A stretch of 48,141 nt of DNA from a virus. The notes below the pieces were generated by a model. The model saw only the letters and a program-made list of their open reading frames with translations. It did not search any database and had not been told where the DNA came from. Below are positions 22,363 to 30,412 of the stretch, one piece after another (the stretch's first letter is position 1; each line of letters starts with the position of its first letter). The position numbers and the translations under genes are program-made. Location: the IMG/VR virus record IMGVR_UViG_3300017971_000377, positions 1-48,141 of that record; one strand, 5' to 3'.

Positions 22363-24792
22363 ATGAACACCTCTTCAACTCTGTCTGAATTTGTTTCTAA
22401 TCCAACAACAACTAGAACAACTACAAATATTACAAATTCTTTAGTACAGTCTTTAACAAGAAAATACAAATTAGGATATGATCTTTGGGATATAGTACAA
22501 AAAATAATGGCTATTCATGGGTTATCAAATGATAAGTTTGATTTTGTTGGTAATTTAAACAAGGTTTTGTGTAACAGATTAAATGATGTGAGCATTGATG
22601 ACAATTCAAATAAGGTTGAAAAAACGTTTGAGGGATTAATACAGGAAGTTGTATGTCCTATTAAAAAATCAGTTGGTTATGATTTTTTATATCAAACAAT
22701 GCGAAAAATATATGGAAAGGAGGAAGCTAAAAGATTAAGCGGGGAGTTGTATGACTTTTCTTTATCATTAAATGATTCAACTAAGATATTAATTCCTTAC
22801 TGTTATTCTTTTAATGCATCTAATATTATATTAAATGGTAGAAAATTTGGTCAATTATATTCTAATCCACCTAAAAGGATCGAGTCGTATATAGCATGTT
22901 TAAATGAAACTATTCATCAAATGTCTCATCATGTCGCTGGAGCTTTAGCTGTTTCTACAATTTTTATAGATTTTTGTCATATTTTATTAATAAAAGAAAA
23001 AATACCTTATTATGATATTATAAATAATATGGCGGTTCGTAAGAGAATAGAAAACGCCTTTCAAATGTTTGTACATTCGGTAAATCATTTATCTAGAAAC
23101 AGCATTGAATCACCTTTTTCTAATATTTCAATCTTTGATAGACCCAAATTGAGAGCATTAATTGAGGGTATGAAATGGTATTTTAATGATTTAAATACGA
23201 ATAATGTGATTGAATATATTATAGCAATTCAAGATATATTTTTAGATTTTTTTGACAAAGGTGATCCATCTAAAAATGGATTGCTTTATAGATTTCCTAT
23301 TTGTACAGTCAATATTTCAAAGAAAAAAAAGGACAATGAATGGGTAGTCGAGGATGATAAGTTTCTTGAGTCAATAGTAAAAAGAGATATTTTTAGGTAT
23401 AACATTTTTTCTAGTGAAGGAATAAAAATTGCTAGTTGTTGTTTTAGGGGAGATCAGCAAGTTGAAACAATGATTAATAGAGATGGAGTGATTTATGCAG
23501 ATTTACCAACCTTTAAAGAGTTAATAGACGATATAGATGATTGTAACGATCGTAGAGTATATTATAATGGGTGGAAACATTTTGATAAGGTTAAAATAGG
23601 ATATAATGATGATTGGATTGAGATTGTTTGTATGGATGGAAAAAAAATAACTTGTACTAAAGATCATTACTTTCCTTGTTTAAGTTATGAGGAAGGATTA
23701 ATTAGATATTATGAATATAATAAAAGGGCAGAAGATTTAACAAGTAATGATTATTTAAAAACTTGTTGTAGTTTTATAAAAATTAAAAAAGTTAATAAGG
23801 TTCAAAACAATGAAGGAGTTGCTTATTGTATTAATATTAGAAATGGTGAACCGTACTTTACATTGGCTAATGGAATTATAACTCATAATTGTCGTCTTAT
23901 TAACGACACAGAGATGTATGAACTAGGTGGGACAATTAATTCATTCGGTGGATCAGCAATATCAATGGGATCTCATCGTGTAGTTACAATAAATATTAAT
24001 AGAATTGCTCTTGAGGCTAAAACTTTAGATGATTATTATGCGATTTTAAAGGAGAGAGTTAGAGATACGGCAAAAATTTTAAAAGCCCATAAAGAATTAA
24101 TAAACATGACTACAAAGGAAGGCATTCAGATGTTTATTAAAATGGGTTGGATAGCGATGAGTAGGATGTTTTCAACGTTTGGAATATTGGGAATAGTTGA
24201 AGCAAAGGAAAATTTGGAAAAAAAATTTGGAAATAATGGTGATTATATTGAAGAAACTCTTAAATTAATGAATAAATTAGTTTTTGAATATTCAAAAAAA
24301 TATGGTATATATGGCAATATTGAACAAATACCTGGCGAAAGTATGGCTGTTCGATTTGCTGAGGTAGATCGGTTATTATTTGGAGACGAAGCAATACCAC
24401 AAAAAATATATTCAAATCAGTTTGTGCCTTTATGGGAAAATTCAACGATTTGGGAAAGGATGGCTGAAGATGGCAAATACAATCAATTGATTACTGGGGG
24501 CGGAATTGTACATGTGCAGGTTGGAGAGAAAACAACCTCACAGCAGTCGAAAAAAATTATCAAATATGCTATTAAGGTAGGCAATGAGCATTTTGCTTTA
24601 AATGCGATCTATACGGAGTTTCAAGATGGTTCATTTATGCTTGGCAAGTATAAAATTAATCCTCAATCTGGCAGTCCTGCTAGGGAATATTATACAAGAG
24701 TTGTTGGTTTTTTTACTCCTGTTGGTAGTTGGAATAAGGTGAGACGAGAATGGGAGTTTCCACAACGAAAGTTCAACGGAGTAGACGTATGA
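22363..24792 (+). CDS. nrdD: Class III anaerobic ribonucleotide reductase NrdD, interrupted by a mini-intein
   Basis: An 809-residue precursor; removing the intein (360-509) leaves 659 residues. It reduces ribonucleoside triphosphates by a glycyl/thiyl radical mechanism. Visible host motifs are IPYCYSFNAS, the CCRL pair (with IASC before and CRLINDTE after the intein) and the glycyl-radical loop RVVGFFTPVGSWNKVRRE near the C-terminus. The zinc-ribbon cysteines normally just upstream of that loop are absent (NPQSGSPA instead of a CPxCGSP form), and no Cys occurs in roughly the last 150 residues. The ATG at 22363 follows AGGAG 7 nt earlier; a longer open frame from 22315 overlaps nrdG and is not used. 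Confidence 0.92.
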   Translation: MNTSSTLSEFVSNPTTTRTTTNITNSLVQSLTRKYKLGYDLWDIVQKIMAIHGLSNDKFDFVGNLNKVLCNRLNDVSIDDNSNKVEKTFEGLIQEVVCPIKKSVGYDFLYQTMRKIYGKEEAKRLSGELYDFSLSLNDSTKILIPYCYSFNASNIILNGRKFGQLYSNPPKRIESYIACLNETIHQMSHHVAGALAVSTIFIDFCHILLIKEKIPYYDIINNMAVRKRIENAFQMFVHSVNHLSRNSIESPFSNISIFDRPKLRALIEGMKWYFNDLNTNNVIEYIIAIQDIFLDFFDKGDPSKNGLLYRFPICTVNISKKKKDNEWVVEDDKFLESIVKRDIFRYNIFSSEGIKIASCCFRGDQQVETMINRDGVIYADLPTFKELIDDIDDCNDRRVYYNGWKHFDKVKIGYNDDWIEIVCMDGKKITCTKDHYFPCLSYEEGLIRYYEYNKRAEDLTSNDYLKTCCSFIKIKKVNKVQNNEGVAYCINIRNGEPYFTLANGIITHNCRLINDTEMYELGGTINSFGGSAISMGSHRVVTININRIALEAKTLDDYYAILKERVRDTAKILKAHKELINMTTKEGIQMFIKMGWIAMSRMFSTFGILGIVEAKENLEKKFGNNGDYIEETLKLMNKLVFEYSKKYGIYGNIEQIPGESMAVRFAEVDRLLFGDEAIPQKIYSNQFVPLWENSTIWERMAEDGKYNQLITGGGIVHVQVGEKTTSQQSKKIIKYAIKVGNEHFALNAIYTEFQDGSFMLGKYKINPQSGSPAREYYTRVVGFFTPVGSWNKVRREWEFPQRKFNGVDV
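23440..23889 (+). other. Mini-intein (150 aa) inside NrdD
   Basis: The intein starts at Cys in CFRGDQQV (block A), has a block B CTKDHYF with the TxxH-type His, a block F near VAYCINIRNGEPYFTLANG, and ends ITHN before the +1 Cys of CRLIND. At 150 residues there is no room for a homing endonuclease. All residues needed for Cys-type protein splicing are present. It lies between the two cysteines of the conserved CC motif, a typical active-site insertion. Confidence 0.92.
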
Positions 24793-25061
24793 CGAATGAG
24801 AAAATTTTTACTATTTTGAATAAATATTCAAAATTTTTAAATAAGAAAGGATATAAATCTCGTGCGATTAAACAGAAATTATATTATCCTAACGATATTG
24901 ACGCAATGGGGCATGTTTTAGTAATGATTCCTAGGATAAAGCAATTTATTAAAGAGGAGAGACGAGAAAAAGCTTTTCGTTGGCTGGGGTTTGTTCAAGG
25001 TATTTTATGGTCTTATGGAGAGTATACAATAGAAGAATTACGTGATCATAATAAAATATGA
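24789..25061 (+). CDS. Conserved phage protein (RWLGFVQG type)
   Basis: A 90-residue protein. Its second half (FRWLGFVQGILWSYGEYTIEELRDHN) is a sequence type I recognise from small, uncharacterised proteins in many phages. The ATG at 24789 overlaps the nrdD stop as ATGA. Function unknown, although it may travel with nucleotide-metabolism genes. Confidence 0.65.
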   Translation: MTNEKIFTILNKYSKFLNKKGYKSRAIKQKLYYPNDIDAMGHVLVMIPRIKQFIKEERREKAFRWLGFVQGILWSYGEYTIEELRDHNKI

Positions 25062-25255
25062 GAAAGAGGCCGAATAAAAAAATATACAATCTTGGAATTA
25101 CCTGGTGTTTAAAATGTGAAAAGATGACTAATGATAATATATGGAAAAAAATAAAAGAAGGAATTTTCGTTGGTCAGTGCAATTGGTGCAAGACAAGAAT
25201 GGTTGCCTATATGTATGAAAAAGGTAAAATTGTTGCTGACAAAATAAATGATTGA
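25058..25255 (+). CDS. Small zinc-ribbon protein
   Basis: A 65-residue protein with CLKC and CNWC about 26 residues apart, a likely four-Cys zinc ribbon. It overlaps the previous stop (ATGA). The 19-bp palindrome begins exactly at its stop codon. Confidence 0.6.
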   Translation: MRKRPNKKIYNLGITWCLKCEKMTNDNIWKKIKEGIFVGQCNWCKTRMVAYMYEKGKIVADKIND

Positions 25256-25273
25256 GTGCAATTGAATTGCACT
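25255..25273. promoter_or_regulatory. 19-bp palindrome AGTGCAATTGAATTGCACT
   Basis: A perfect 9-1-9 palindrome placed directly before the ribosome binding site (AAGGAG) of the gene at 25286. The same sequence with a C at the centre is found at 39175 and 40297. It could be an operator or, as RNA, a 7-8 bp hairpin that controls translation or mRNA stability. No T-run follows, so it is not a terminator. Confidence 0.7.
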
Positions 25274-25285
25274 TAAGGAGATTTT

Positions 25286-25546
25286 ATGGCTGCGGTCATT
25301 AGAAAAGTACCCTCATTATATGGATTAATTGAGGTGGAGCGAGACGAAGATCCGCCTCGAATGCTTAATGTGGGGGTCATTATTAATGGCGGATATATGG
25401 TAGAGAATTTTGTCAATATGAGTATTTTACCGTTAGAATTGCAACAGATGATTAGAAATGCTCTTTTTGATAGAAGATCTATAGATAATAGGATTGACAA
25501 AAAGACAAAACAAGAACTTTATGAGGCTTCTAAAAAGAAAGAATAA
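25286..25546 (+). CDS. Hypothetical protein behind the 19-bp palindrome
   Basis: An 86-residue protein, no family recognised. Its N-terminal half is beta-like (SLYGLIEVERDEDPPRMLNV) and the C-terminal half is a charged helix. AAGGAG lies 7 nt upstream. Sharing the palindrome with the two beta-helix genes suggests common regulation. Confidence 0.6.
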   Translation: MAAVIRKVPSLYGLIEVERDEDPPRMLNVGVIINGGYMVENFVNMSILPLELQQMIRNALFDRRSIDNRIDKKTKQELYEASKKKE

Positions 25547-25566
25547 TCAGTAATCTTTTTAAAACG

Positions 25567-25595
25567 CTGTTTGCAAAGAATGGAATTGTTATAAT
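25567..25595 (+). promoter_or_regulatory. Possible promoter with consensus -10
   Basis: A perfect TATAAT at 25590-25595 lies 35 bases upstream of the next ATG. The -35 region (CTGTTT at a 17-bp spacing) is poor, so activity may need an activator. Confidence 0.4.
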
Positions 25596-25629
25596 ATTTA
25601 TGATATTCTTTTAATAAAAGGATAAAAAC

Positions 25630-26400
25630 ATGAATGCAAATAGCGTAGAAGTTTTAGACAAGGTAAGCGATAAAGAGTTTAAAAATTTTAGTACGACTAG
25701 AATTTCAAGAAAAAATGGATCTATTTTAGATTCTAGAAAATTAAATCGAAGACGTCCTCGAGTTTATAATAGTCGTATGGGTCGAAGCATTGTTGAACTA
25801 AAGGAGCTTCCATTTGTAGATGAAATTGATTTAATGATCAAGAATGGGTTTACTGATGCTTATATAGTAGAGCATATTCAACAAGAGAAACATGCTTTAC
25901 TAAATTATCCACGAGATCAGCTAATAGGTACAATACAAAAATATCGTGACGAATTACCGCCGTCCAAAGTTGCTGCTCTTGCAATGCCATCTCAGTTTAT
26001 ATCAAAGATGAAACAATTCAATCAAGGTGTTGATGTTTTAGGCGAATTAAATGATTTGTACCATCTTCATCGTGAACGTGTTAACATTGCCGTGGAGATA
26101 GAAAGGCAAGAACAGATGCTATTGCCTGGCACAGTAAAGGAGATTGCTCAGGCGCTAGAGATACTAAAGGTTATTGGTGAAATGCAAATGAATTTGGGAC
26201 TTACAGAAAGACATTTGGGTACGATTGGAATTGATGCTAATATTATGGCTGTGATAGATCAGGAAATTGACAGAGACTCAAAGGATGCACTTCAGAATCC
26301 TGAAAATCGTCGTAAAATTTTAGAGTTAGTTGATAATTTATCTTCCGTGGATGAAAGTATTTTAAAAGAAGTTTCTGAGAAGATAAAACATCAATACTAA
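25630..26400 (+). CDS. Hypothetical protein, possible DNA-binding
   Basis: A 256-residue protein. A basic N-terminal stretch (residues 25-50, RKLNRRRPRVYNSRMGRS) precedes a helical region with a helix-turn-helix-like look (EIDLMIKNGFTDAYIVEHI). The rest is helical and charged. A small terminase subunit is conceivable from this layout, but no large subunit is near, so no function is assigned. Confidence 0.55.
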   Translation: MNANSVEVLDKVSDKEFKNFSTTRISRKNGSILDSRKLNRRRPRVYNSRMGRSIVELKELPFVDEIDLMIKNGFTDAYIVEHIQQEKHALLNYPRDQLIGTIQKYRDELPPSKVAALAMPSQFISKMKQFNQGVDVLGELNDLYHLHRERVNIAVEIERQEQMLLPGTVKEIAQALEILKVIGEMQMNLGLTERHLGTIGIDANIMAVIDQEIDRDSKDALQNPENRRKILELVDNLSSVDESILKEVSEKIKHQY

Positions 26401-26417
26401 AAAAGGATTATTGCAAA

Positions 26418-26897
26418 ATGACTAAAGATTTTTTTGGAGAAGTTTTAGAAAAAATTGAAAAAGAAGTAAAAGAAGCAAAAAAAAAGGAAGAGATAGAGAA
26501 AATAAAAATGGAAAGAACCTTAGAAGAGGCAATACGACCTTTAAGTCGAGTTACTACCTTGGTGTATATTCTTAAAAAGAAGGGAATCTTAACTGATGTT
26601 GACATTGATGAGTATCAGTCTTTTTCTGATGCGCTAATGAAAAATTTAATTTCTTTTAATATGATAATAGCTGAAATAATGATTAAAGACGAAGAAGGAG
26701 ATTTTATTGATGATTTGGACGAGGATGGAATTAAAGAATATATAAAAAAGACAAGTGACTGTATAAATGCCGGACAATGGATTATTGATAATTGTTGTAA
26801 TGAGTTTTTTAATTTGGAAGAAGTTGAAAGTTTTAAAACAGTAATTAATCAAGTGATAGAAATAAGGACAAAATTGGAAAACAATGTCAAGATATGA
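26418..26897 (+). CDS. Hypothetical acidic coiled-coil protein
   Basis: A 159-residue protein with a Lys/Glu-rich N-terminal helix (residues 1-40) and an acidic middle (DEEGDFIDDLDEDG). No domain recognised. It overlaps the next gene by 14 bases. Confidence 0.6.
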   Translation: MTKDFFGEVLEKIEKEVKEAKKKEEIEKIKMERTLEEAIRPLSRVTTLVYILKKKGILTDVDIDEYQSFSDALMKNLISFNMIIAEIMIKDEEGDFIDDLDEDGIKEYIKKTSDCINAGQWIIDNCCNEFFNLEEVESFKTVINQVIEIRTKLENNVKI

Positions 26898-27096
26898 TGA
26901 CGGATATATCCAATTTAATGATGTACAGGTGGTAAAAATTACTCCTTATGCTTGCTTGTTGGAAATAAATGATAATGAGTTTTGGATCCCGTTTTCAAAT
27001 ATTAACCAAGAGGAATCTGATATAATAGTTGAAGGCAATATTGGAACGGTTTTTATTAAAGAATGGTTAGTAAAAAAAGAACACATTGGAGAGTAA
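26884..27096 (+). CDS. Small hypothetical protein
   Basis: A 70-residue beta-rich protein with no recognised domain, coupled to its upstream neighbour by overlap. GGAAAACA precedes the ATG. Confidence 0.6.
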   Translation: MSRYDDGYIQFNDVQVVKITPYACLLEINDNEFWIPFSNINQEESDIIVEGNIGTVFIKEWLVKKEHIGE

Positions 27097-27100
27097 AAGA

Positions 27101-27283
27101 ATGGATTGTGTAACTATTGAATGTGCTAAATGTGGTGGTATAAATATTTCATATAAGAAAGAATTGACCTATAAGGTTCAAAGAATGAAAAATGCTATTG
27201 ATGCTACATTTTCATGTACCTGTGGTCATACATGGAGCGGACGAAAATATAACAACTTAAAGTATAACAATTTAGATTTTTAA
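27101..27283 (+). CDS. Small zinc-ribbon protein
   Basis: A 60-residue protein with CAKCGG and SCTCGHTW, a likely zinc ribbon like those in transcription-related small proteins. The ATG at 27101 has GGAG 9 nt upstream and is preferred over the TTG at 27086. The C-terminus contains a short duplicated KYNNL motif. Confidence 0.6.
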   Translation: MDCVTIECAKCGGINISYKKELTYKVQRMKNAIDATFSCTCGHTWSGRKYNNLKYNNLDF

Positions 27284-27300
27284 GGGTAAAGGAATGGCGA

Positions 27301-27708
27301 ATGACTAGTAATAAAAAAGAATTATTACAAGAAATGGTTGAGGTTTTTTCCGATGCTACAAAATTTCAAAAGAAGCTTAAAGAATTTAAAGGAAGAATAG
27401 AAAATGTTGACAAACGATTAGCATTGGATATTGATGGTATTTTGAACGGCATAGAACAGTTAGTGGATTCATGTTGTACTCGGACGGAAGCATGTTTGCA
27501 TAAAGACGAAGATATGGAAAAAATAATTAAGAGGTTAGACAGGAAAGAGTCAGGAGAAGACACTCTTAGCCCTGACTTTATGATTCATTCTGTGAATCAT
27601 AAAAATGGACGATTGGATGACGAGATTGAAGCTTTAAGGACTGCAGTTAATCTTGCAGAAGATAGTCTTTTTTATTATATTATTCCAGAGGTTAAAGGAA
27701 CTTGTTAA
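27301..27708 (+). CDS. Hypothetical coiled-coil protein
   Basis: A 135-residue, helical, charged protein, no domain recognised. Its stop lies one base before the next ATG. Confidence 0.6.
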   Translation: MTSNKKELLQEMVEVFSDATKFQKKLKEFKGRIENVDKRLALDIDGILNGIEQLVDSCCTRTEACLHKDEDMEKIIKRLDRKESGEDTLSPDFMIHSVNHKNGRLDDEIEALRTAVNLAEDSLFYYIIPEVKGTC

Positions 27709-27709
27709 T

Positions 27710-28027
27710 ATGTCAGATCAAAAATTCAAAAAAAACGATATTGTAAAGTATATTTTTAACGGAAGCAAGGGTAAAATAGTTGATCATAGAATTATTGGTG
27801 GAACTAATGAGTATTTAGTTAAATTTAAAAAATATATTCCTGATTGGGTTGGTGAGCCTTACTTAGAAAAATGTGAATGCGACTGTAATAATGATGATGA
27901 TAATGATGGATGTGGTACTTGCAATGTATATATTGGCAAAGATTCAACGGATTATGAATTTAGAATAAAAGATGGTATAGTTCGGCATATATTGGCAAAG
28001 ATTCAACGGATTATGAATTTAGAATAA
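27710..28027 (+). CDS. Hypothetical protein with C-terminus altered by a tandem duplication
   Basis: A 105-residue protein beginning MSDQKFKKNDIVKYIFNG, a KOW/SH3-like start. It has an acidic Cys-rich middle (CECDCNNDDDNDGCGTC). The 59-bp duplication shifts the reading frame, so the end now reads ILAKIQRIMNLE instead of the HFF-stop that the second copy would give in the original frame. The ATG at 27710 follows AAAGGAAC; a frame open further upstream is ignored. Confidence 0.65.
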   Translation: MSDQKFKKNDIVKYIFNGSKGKIVDHRIIGGTNEYLVKFKKYIPDWVGEPYLEKCECDCNNDDDNDGCGTCNVYIGKDSTDYEFRIKDGIVRHILAKIQRIMNLE

Positions 28028-28045
28028 AAGATGGTATAGTTCGGC
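27928..28045. repeat. Perfect 59-bp tandem duplication
   Basis: Bases 27928-27986 are repeated without a mismatch at 27987-28045. Because 59 is not a multiple of three, the duplication changes the C-terminus of the gene it lies in. The perfect match implies a recent event or an assembly artefact. Confidence 0.95.
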
Positions 28046-28097
28046 ATTTTTTTTAATATAAATATTTTAAGAAAGGGGAGACAATTTTAGGAGAAGA

Positions 28098-28400
28098 ATG
28101 ATGAACATATTTAATAAAGGCGATCAAGTTCATTGGAGTAGTCAATCTAATGGTACAAATCTGATCAAAAGTGGAATAGTTATTGCTATAATAAAAGCAG
28201 GTGAATGTCCTCCTGTGCCTCAAAATTATTTAAAGACTCACAGGGTTCAGTATGCTGGAATTCGGCCTCGAAATCATACATCTTATTTAATTGAGGTTAA
28301 GAGGTATAGTAAAAAAGGAAAAGAGTTAGAAAAACCTTTTATTTATTGGCCAAAGACCGGAGATCTACAGCAAGGTCGTTTTGTCCCATCTCACCAATAG
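28098..28400 (+). CDS. Hypothetical protein, SH3/KOW-like
   Basis: A 100-residue basic protein. FNKGDQVHWSSQSNGTNLIK followed by a KSGIVIAII strand resembles a small beta-barrel such as an SH3 or KOW module. The ATGATG start gives two choices behind AGGAG. No promoter lies immediately before it. Function unknown. Confidence 0.55.
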   Translation: MMNIFNKGDQVHWSSQSNGTNLIKSGIVIAIIKAGECPPVPQNYLKTHRVQYAGIRPRNHTSYLIEVKRYSKKGKELEKPFIYWPKTGDLQQGRFVPSHQ

Positions 28401-28458
28401 ACATATCTTTTAATACTTGTATTAAAAATTACATCAAATTAAGATAGAGTTAAAAAAA

Positions 28459-28487
28459 TTGACTTATTAGACGTCAAATGGAATACT
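28459..28487 (+). promoter_or_regulatory. Sigma70-like promoter
   Basis: TTGACT (28459-28464), a 17-bp spacer and AATACT (28482-28487). The spacer contains GACGTC, and the -35 pairs with a downstream GTCAA as a loose inverted repeat. It lies in the 123-base gap before the gene at 28524. Confidence 0.6.
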
Positions 28488-28523
28488 AAGATAATCATAC
28501 CTCATATTAAAAAGGAATAAAAA

Positions 28524-28736
28524 ATGAGAATGAGTGAAAGTTTATCAAACCCGTTTAATCAAAATATTGACTATGTTATAGGTGTTTTTTGGCAATCATT
28601 AAAACATCAAGCAAAATGGTCTTTTGGTAGGTACAGTCCACTATCTTTTTCTATCAGATCCGTCATTAAAGCTACTAAGTATGCATGGAAAAGCAGAAAA
28701 GAAGTAGCCGCAAGACATTTTTTTTCCACCTATTAA
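28524..28736 (+). CDS. Small basic hypothetical protein
   Basis: A 70-residue basic, aromatic-rich protein, no domain recognised. It is the first gene after the 28459 promoter and has AAGGAAT upstream. Small basic early phage proteins often bind host enzymes, but nothing specific is visible. Confidence 0.6.
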   Translation: MRMSESLSNPFNQNIDYVIGVFWQSLKHQAKWSFGRYSPLSFSIRSVIKATKYAWKSRKEVAARHFFSTY

Positions 28737-28745
28737 GGAGTTAGT

Positions 28746-29333
28746 ATGAAATCATTAGCGAAAATTGTTAAGTTTCCGTCAGTCAATCAATCTACTGTTA
28801 TTAACGAAATAGATTATATATGTAATAATTTGTTTTCTGAGACAGTAGATGAATTGATAGATTTAAAGGGTAAAATAGCAGAACTAAAAAAGTGTTATGA
28901 GGAAAATCAGGAACGATTAAGAAACGAGGCACGACTGACTTGGTCTCAAGATGGTAAGCTGCAAAATATTAGATTTGGTGGCAAAAAAGGTCATGTAACG
29001 GTTTCCTCTAAGGTAAAACCTAAAAAAGTGTCAAAGGTAGATGAGGACAAATTTATCAACCAGTATGGAAAGAAGGCTTTTCAATGTATTTTCAGAAGAG
29101 ATGTCAATGTTGCAATAACGGGTTCGACTGAAGATTTTATTCGAAAAGCTTATGATAGCAATTTTCCAATTGAAGACTTCTTCGATATTACAGAGGTGAT
29201 TATCCCTCAAGAAGACTGTTTTCAATGGTTAAATGCTTCAGGGCTATCATTGCAAGATATTGACGGAATAGAAGCCGATTTGTGGGCCCTTCATAGTACT
29301 CCTGGAGTGACAGTTACCAAGAAGGATAAATAA
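28746..29333 (+). CDS. Hypothetical protein with helical N-terminus
   Basis: A 195-residue protein. Residues 25-70 form a coiled-coil-like helix (ELIDLKGKIAELKKCYEENQ), and the rest is mixed with a Lys-rich strand region (KVKPKKVSKVDEDKFI). It superficially resembles phage Gam-type nuclease inhibitors in its coiled-coil opening, but I cannot confirm that. AAGGAG precedes the ATG. Confidence 0.55.
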   Translation: MKSLAKIVKFPSVNQSTVINEIDYICNNLFSETVDELIDLKGKIAELKKCYEENQERLRNEARLTWSQDGKLQNIRFGGKKGHVTVSSKVKPKKVSKVDEDKFINQYGKKAFQCIFRRDVNVAITGSTEDFIRKAYDSNFPIEDFFDITEVIIPQEDCFQWLNASGLSLQDIDGIEADLWALHSTPGVTVTKKDK

Positions 29334-29336
29334 AAA

Positions 29337-29564
29337 ATGGAAGTTGTTATACCTGATAACATGGCCTGGATCTTATATGTAATTATTTATTTTATCATTG
29401 GGTTGGTTGTAGCAAGGATTGCTTACGGTATTAATAATGGTTTCAAAGAAAGGCCAAATTTTGCGACTTATACTTTTTTACCATTGTGTTGGCCTATTTT
29501 ATTATTTATAGGTATTGCTATTTTTTTAATGAATCTATTTTCTTTGTCTATGGGAGATGAATAA
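29337..29564 (+). CDS. Small membrane protein, two transmembrane segments
   Basis: A 75-residue protein with hydrophobic segments at about 9-30 and 50-70. It is a possible holin by size and topology, but it is far from the endolysin, so this is speculation. Confidence 0.6.
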   Translation: MEVVIPDNMAWILYVIIYFIIGLVVARIAYGINNGFKERPNFATYTFLPLCWPILLFIGIAIFLMNLFSLSMGDE

Positions 29565-29565
29565 A

Positions 29566-29835
29566 ATGGGAAAAGATTTTGGTAAATTTAACAACGATCA
29601 AACAATAGAAATGAAGATGTCTTTCAATAAAGACGTGTGGGTAACAATTTCACAAGTGGTCGACTCTTGTGATATGAAGGGATTTTTTGAAGAAACATCC
29701 GTAATGGAAATAAAAAATATTGGCTGTTTGGTGAGAGTGACTCACCATCAGGGTATAGCGTTAACATTTGTACCAAATGTTAAGATTGGTCAAGACAAGC
29801 ATGGTAATAAAAAACTTATTGCCTTATATATTTAA
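29566..29835 (+). CDS. Hypothetical protein
   Basis: An 89-residue beta-rich protein beginning MGKDFGKF. The ATG at 29566 is 9 nt from GGGAG and preferred over 29557, which has no space for a ribosome binding site. No family recognised. Confidence 0.6.
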   Translation: MGKDFGKFNNDQTIEMKMSFNKDVWVTISQVVDSCDMKGFFEETSVMEIKNIGCLVRVTHHQGIALTFVPNVKIGQDKHGNKKLIALYI

Positions 29836-29848
29836 GCGGTACGGTATT

Positions 29849-29962
29849 ATGGATTATTATAATAGTTATATGGTTAAAATTTTAATATTTGTTGCAGTCA
29901 GTTTTTTTGGACTTGCCACAGGATATATTGGGTGTTCGACCATTCTGTCAATCATGGGGTGA
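29849..29962 (+). CDS. Very small membrane protein
   Basis: A 37-residue frame starting MDYYNSYMVKILIF with one transmembrane segment (about residues 9-35). The ribosome binding site is weak. An upstream open frame overlapping the previous gene is disregarded. Confidence 0.4.
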   Translation: MDYYNSYMVKILIFVAVSFFGLATGYIGCSTILSIMG

Positions 29963-29966
29963 AAAA

Positions 29967-30227
29967 ATGAATAAAGAAGCTTTTATAAATCAACCATTAA
30001 GAGATGACGCAAAATTAGTGGTTGACGAATCAAGGATTAATACTCTTACTGAAGGAGAAGAAATATTTTTAGGCCGTGTATTTGAGATTTGGCCAACCAA
30101 ATCAACCGAACAAGTAGTTAAACTGGTGGCATCTTTGAGTAATTATTTACATTCTAAAGGTTGTTGCCTGCTGTCGGGGGTGGGTTGTTACAATAAATTA
30201 TATGCGCAACGTGTCAGCAAGGAATAA
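29967..30227 (+). CDS. Hypothetical protein
   Basis: An 86-residue protein starting MNKEAFINQP, with GGGGTG upstream. It has a charged N-terminal half and a Cys-containing end (KGCCLLSGVGCYNK). No family recognised. It overlaps the next gene by 26 bases. Confidence 0.55.
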   Translation: MNKEAFINQPLRDDAKLVVDESRINTLTEGEEIFLGRVFEIWPTKSTEQVVKLVASLSNYLHSKGCCLLSGVGCYNKLYAQRVSKE

Positions 30228-30411
30228 AAAGCGTAAAATTACAATTTTGTTAATAATAATTGCCGGAGTTATAGTAACAACAGCCCTGAGTATGACAGAT
30301 TTTTTTAATTTTATTTTATCATTAATGGACAATGTAATATTTGATTTTTTAAAAGCGTTAACAGGGGTTGTTGTAATAAAATATCTAATAACACCTTGTG
30401 AGTTAGATTAA
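30202..30411 (+). CDS. Small membrane protein
   Basis: A 69-residue protein with a basic N-terminus (RNKKRK) and two hydrophobic stretches (about 13-30 and 38-60). It overlaps its upstream neighbour. Function unknown. Confidence 0.55.
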   Translation: MRNVSARNKKRKITILLIIIAGVIVTTALSMTDFFNFILSLMDNVIFDFLKALTGVVVIKYLITPCELD

Positions 30412-30412
30412 A

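Noticed and set aside
25255-25273. Rho-independent terminator at the 19-bp palindromes
   Set aside because: No T-run follows any of the copies and each is close to the next ribosome binding site.
29337-29564. Holin assignment
   Set aside because: Size and topology would fit, but it is 15 kb from the endolysin and many similar small membrane proteins are present.
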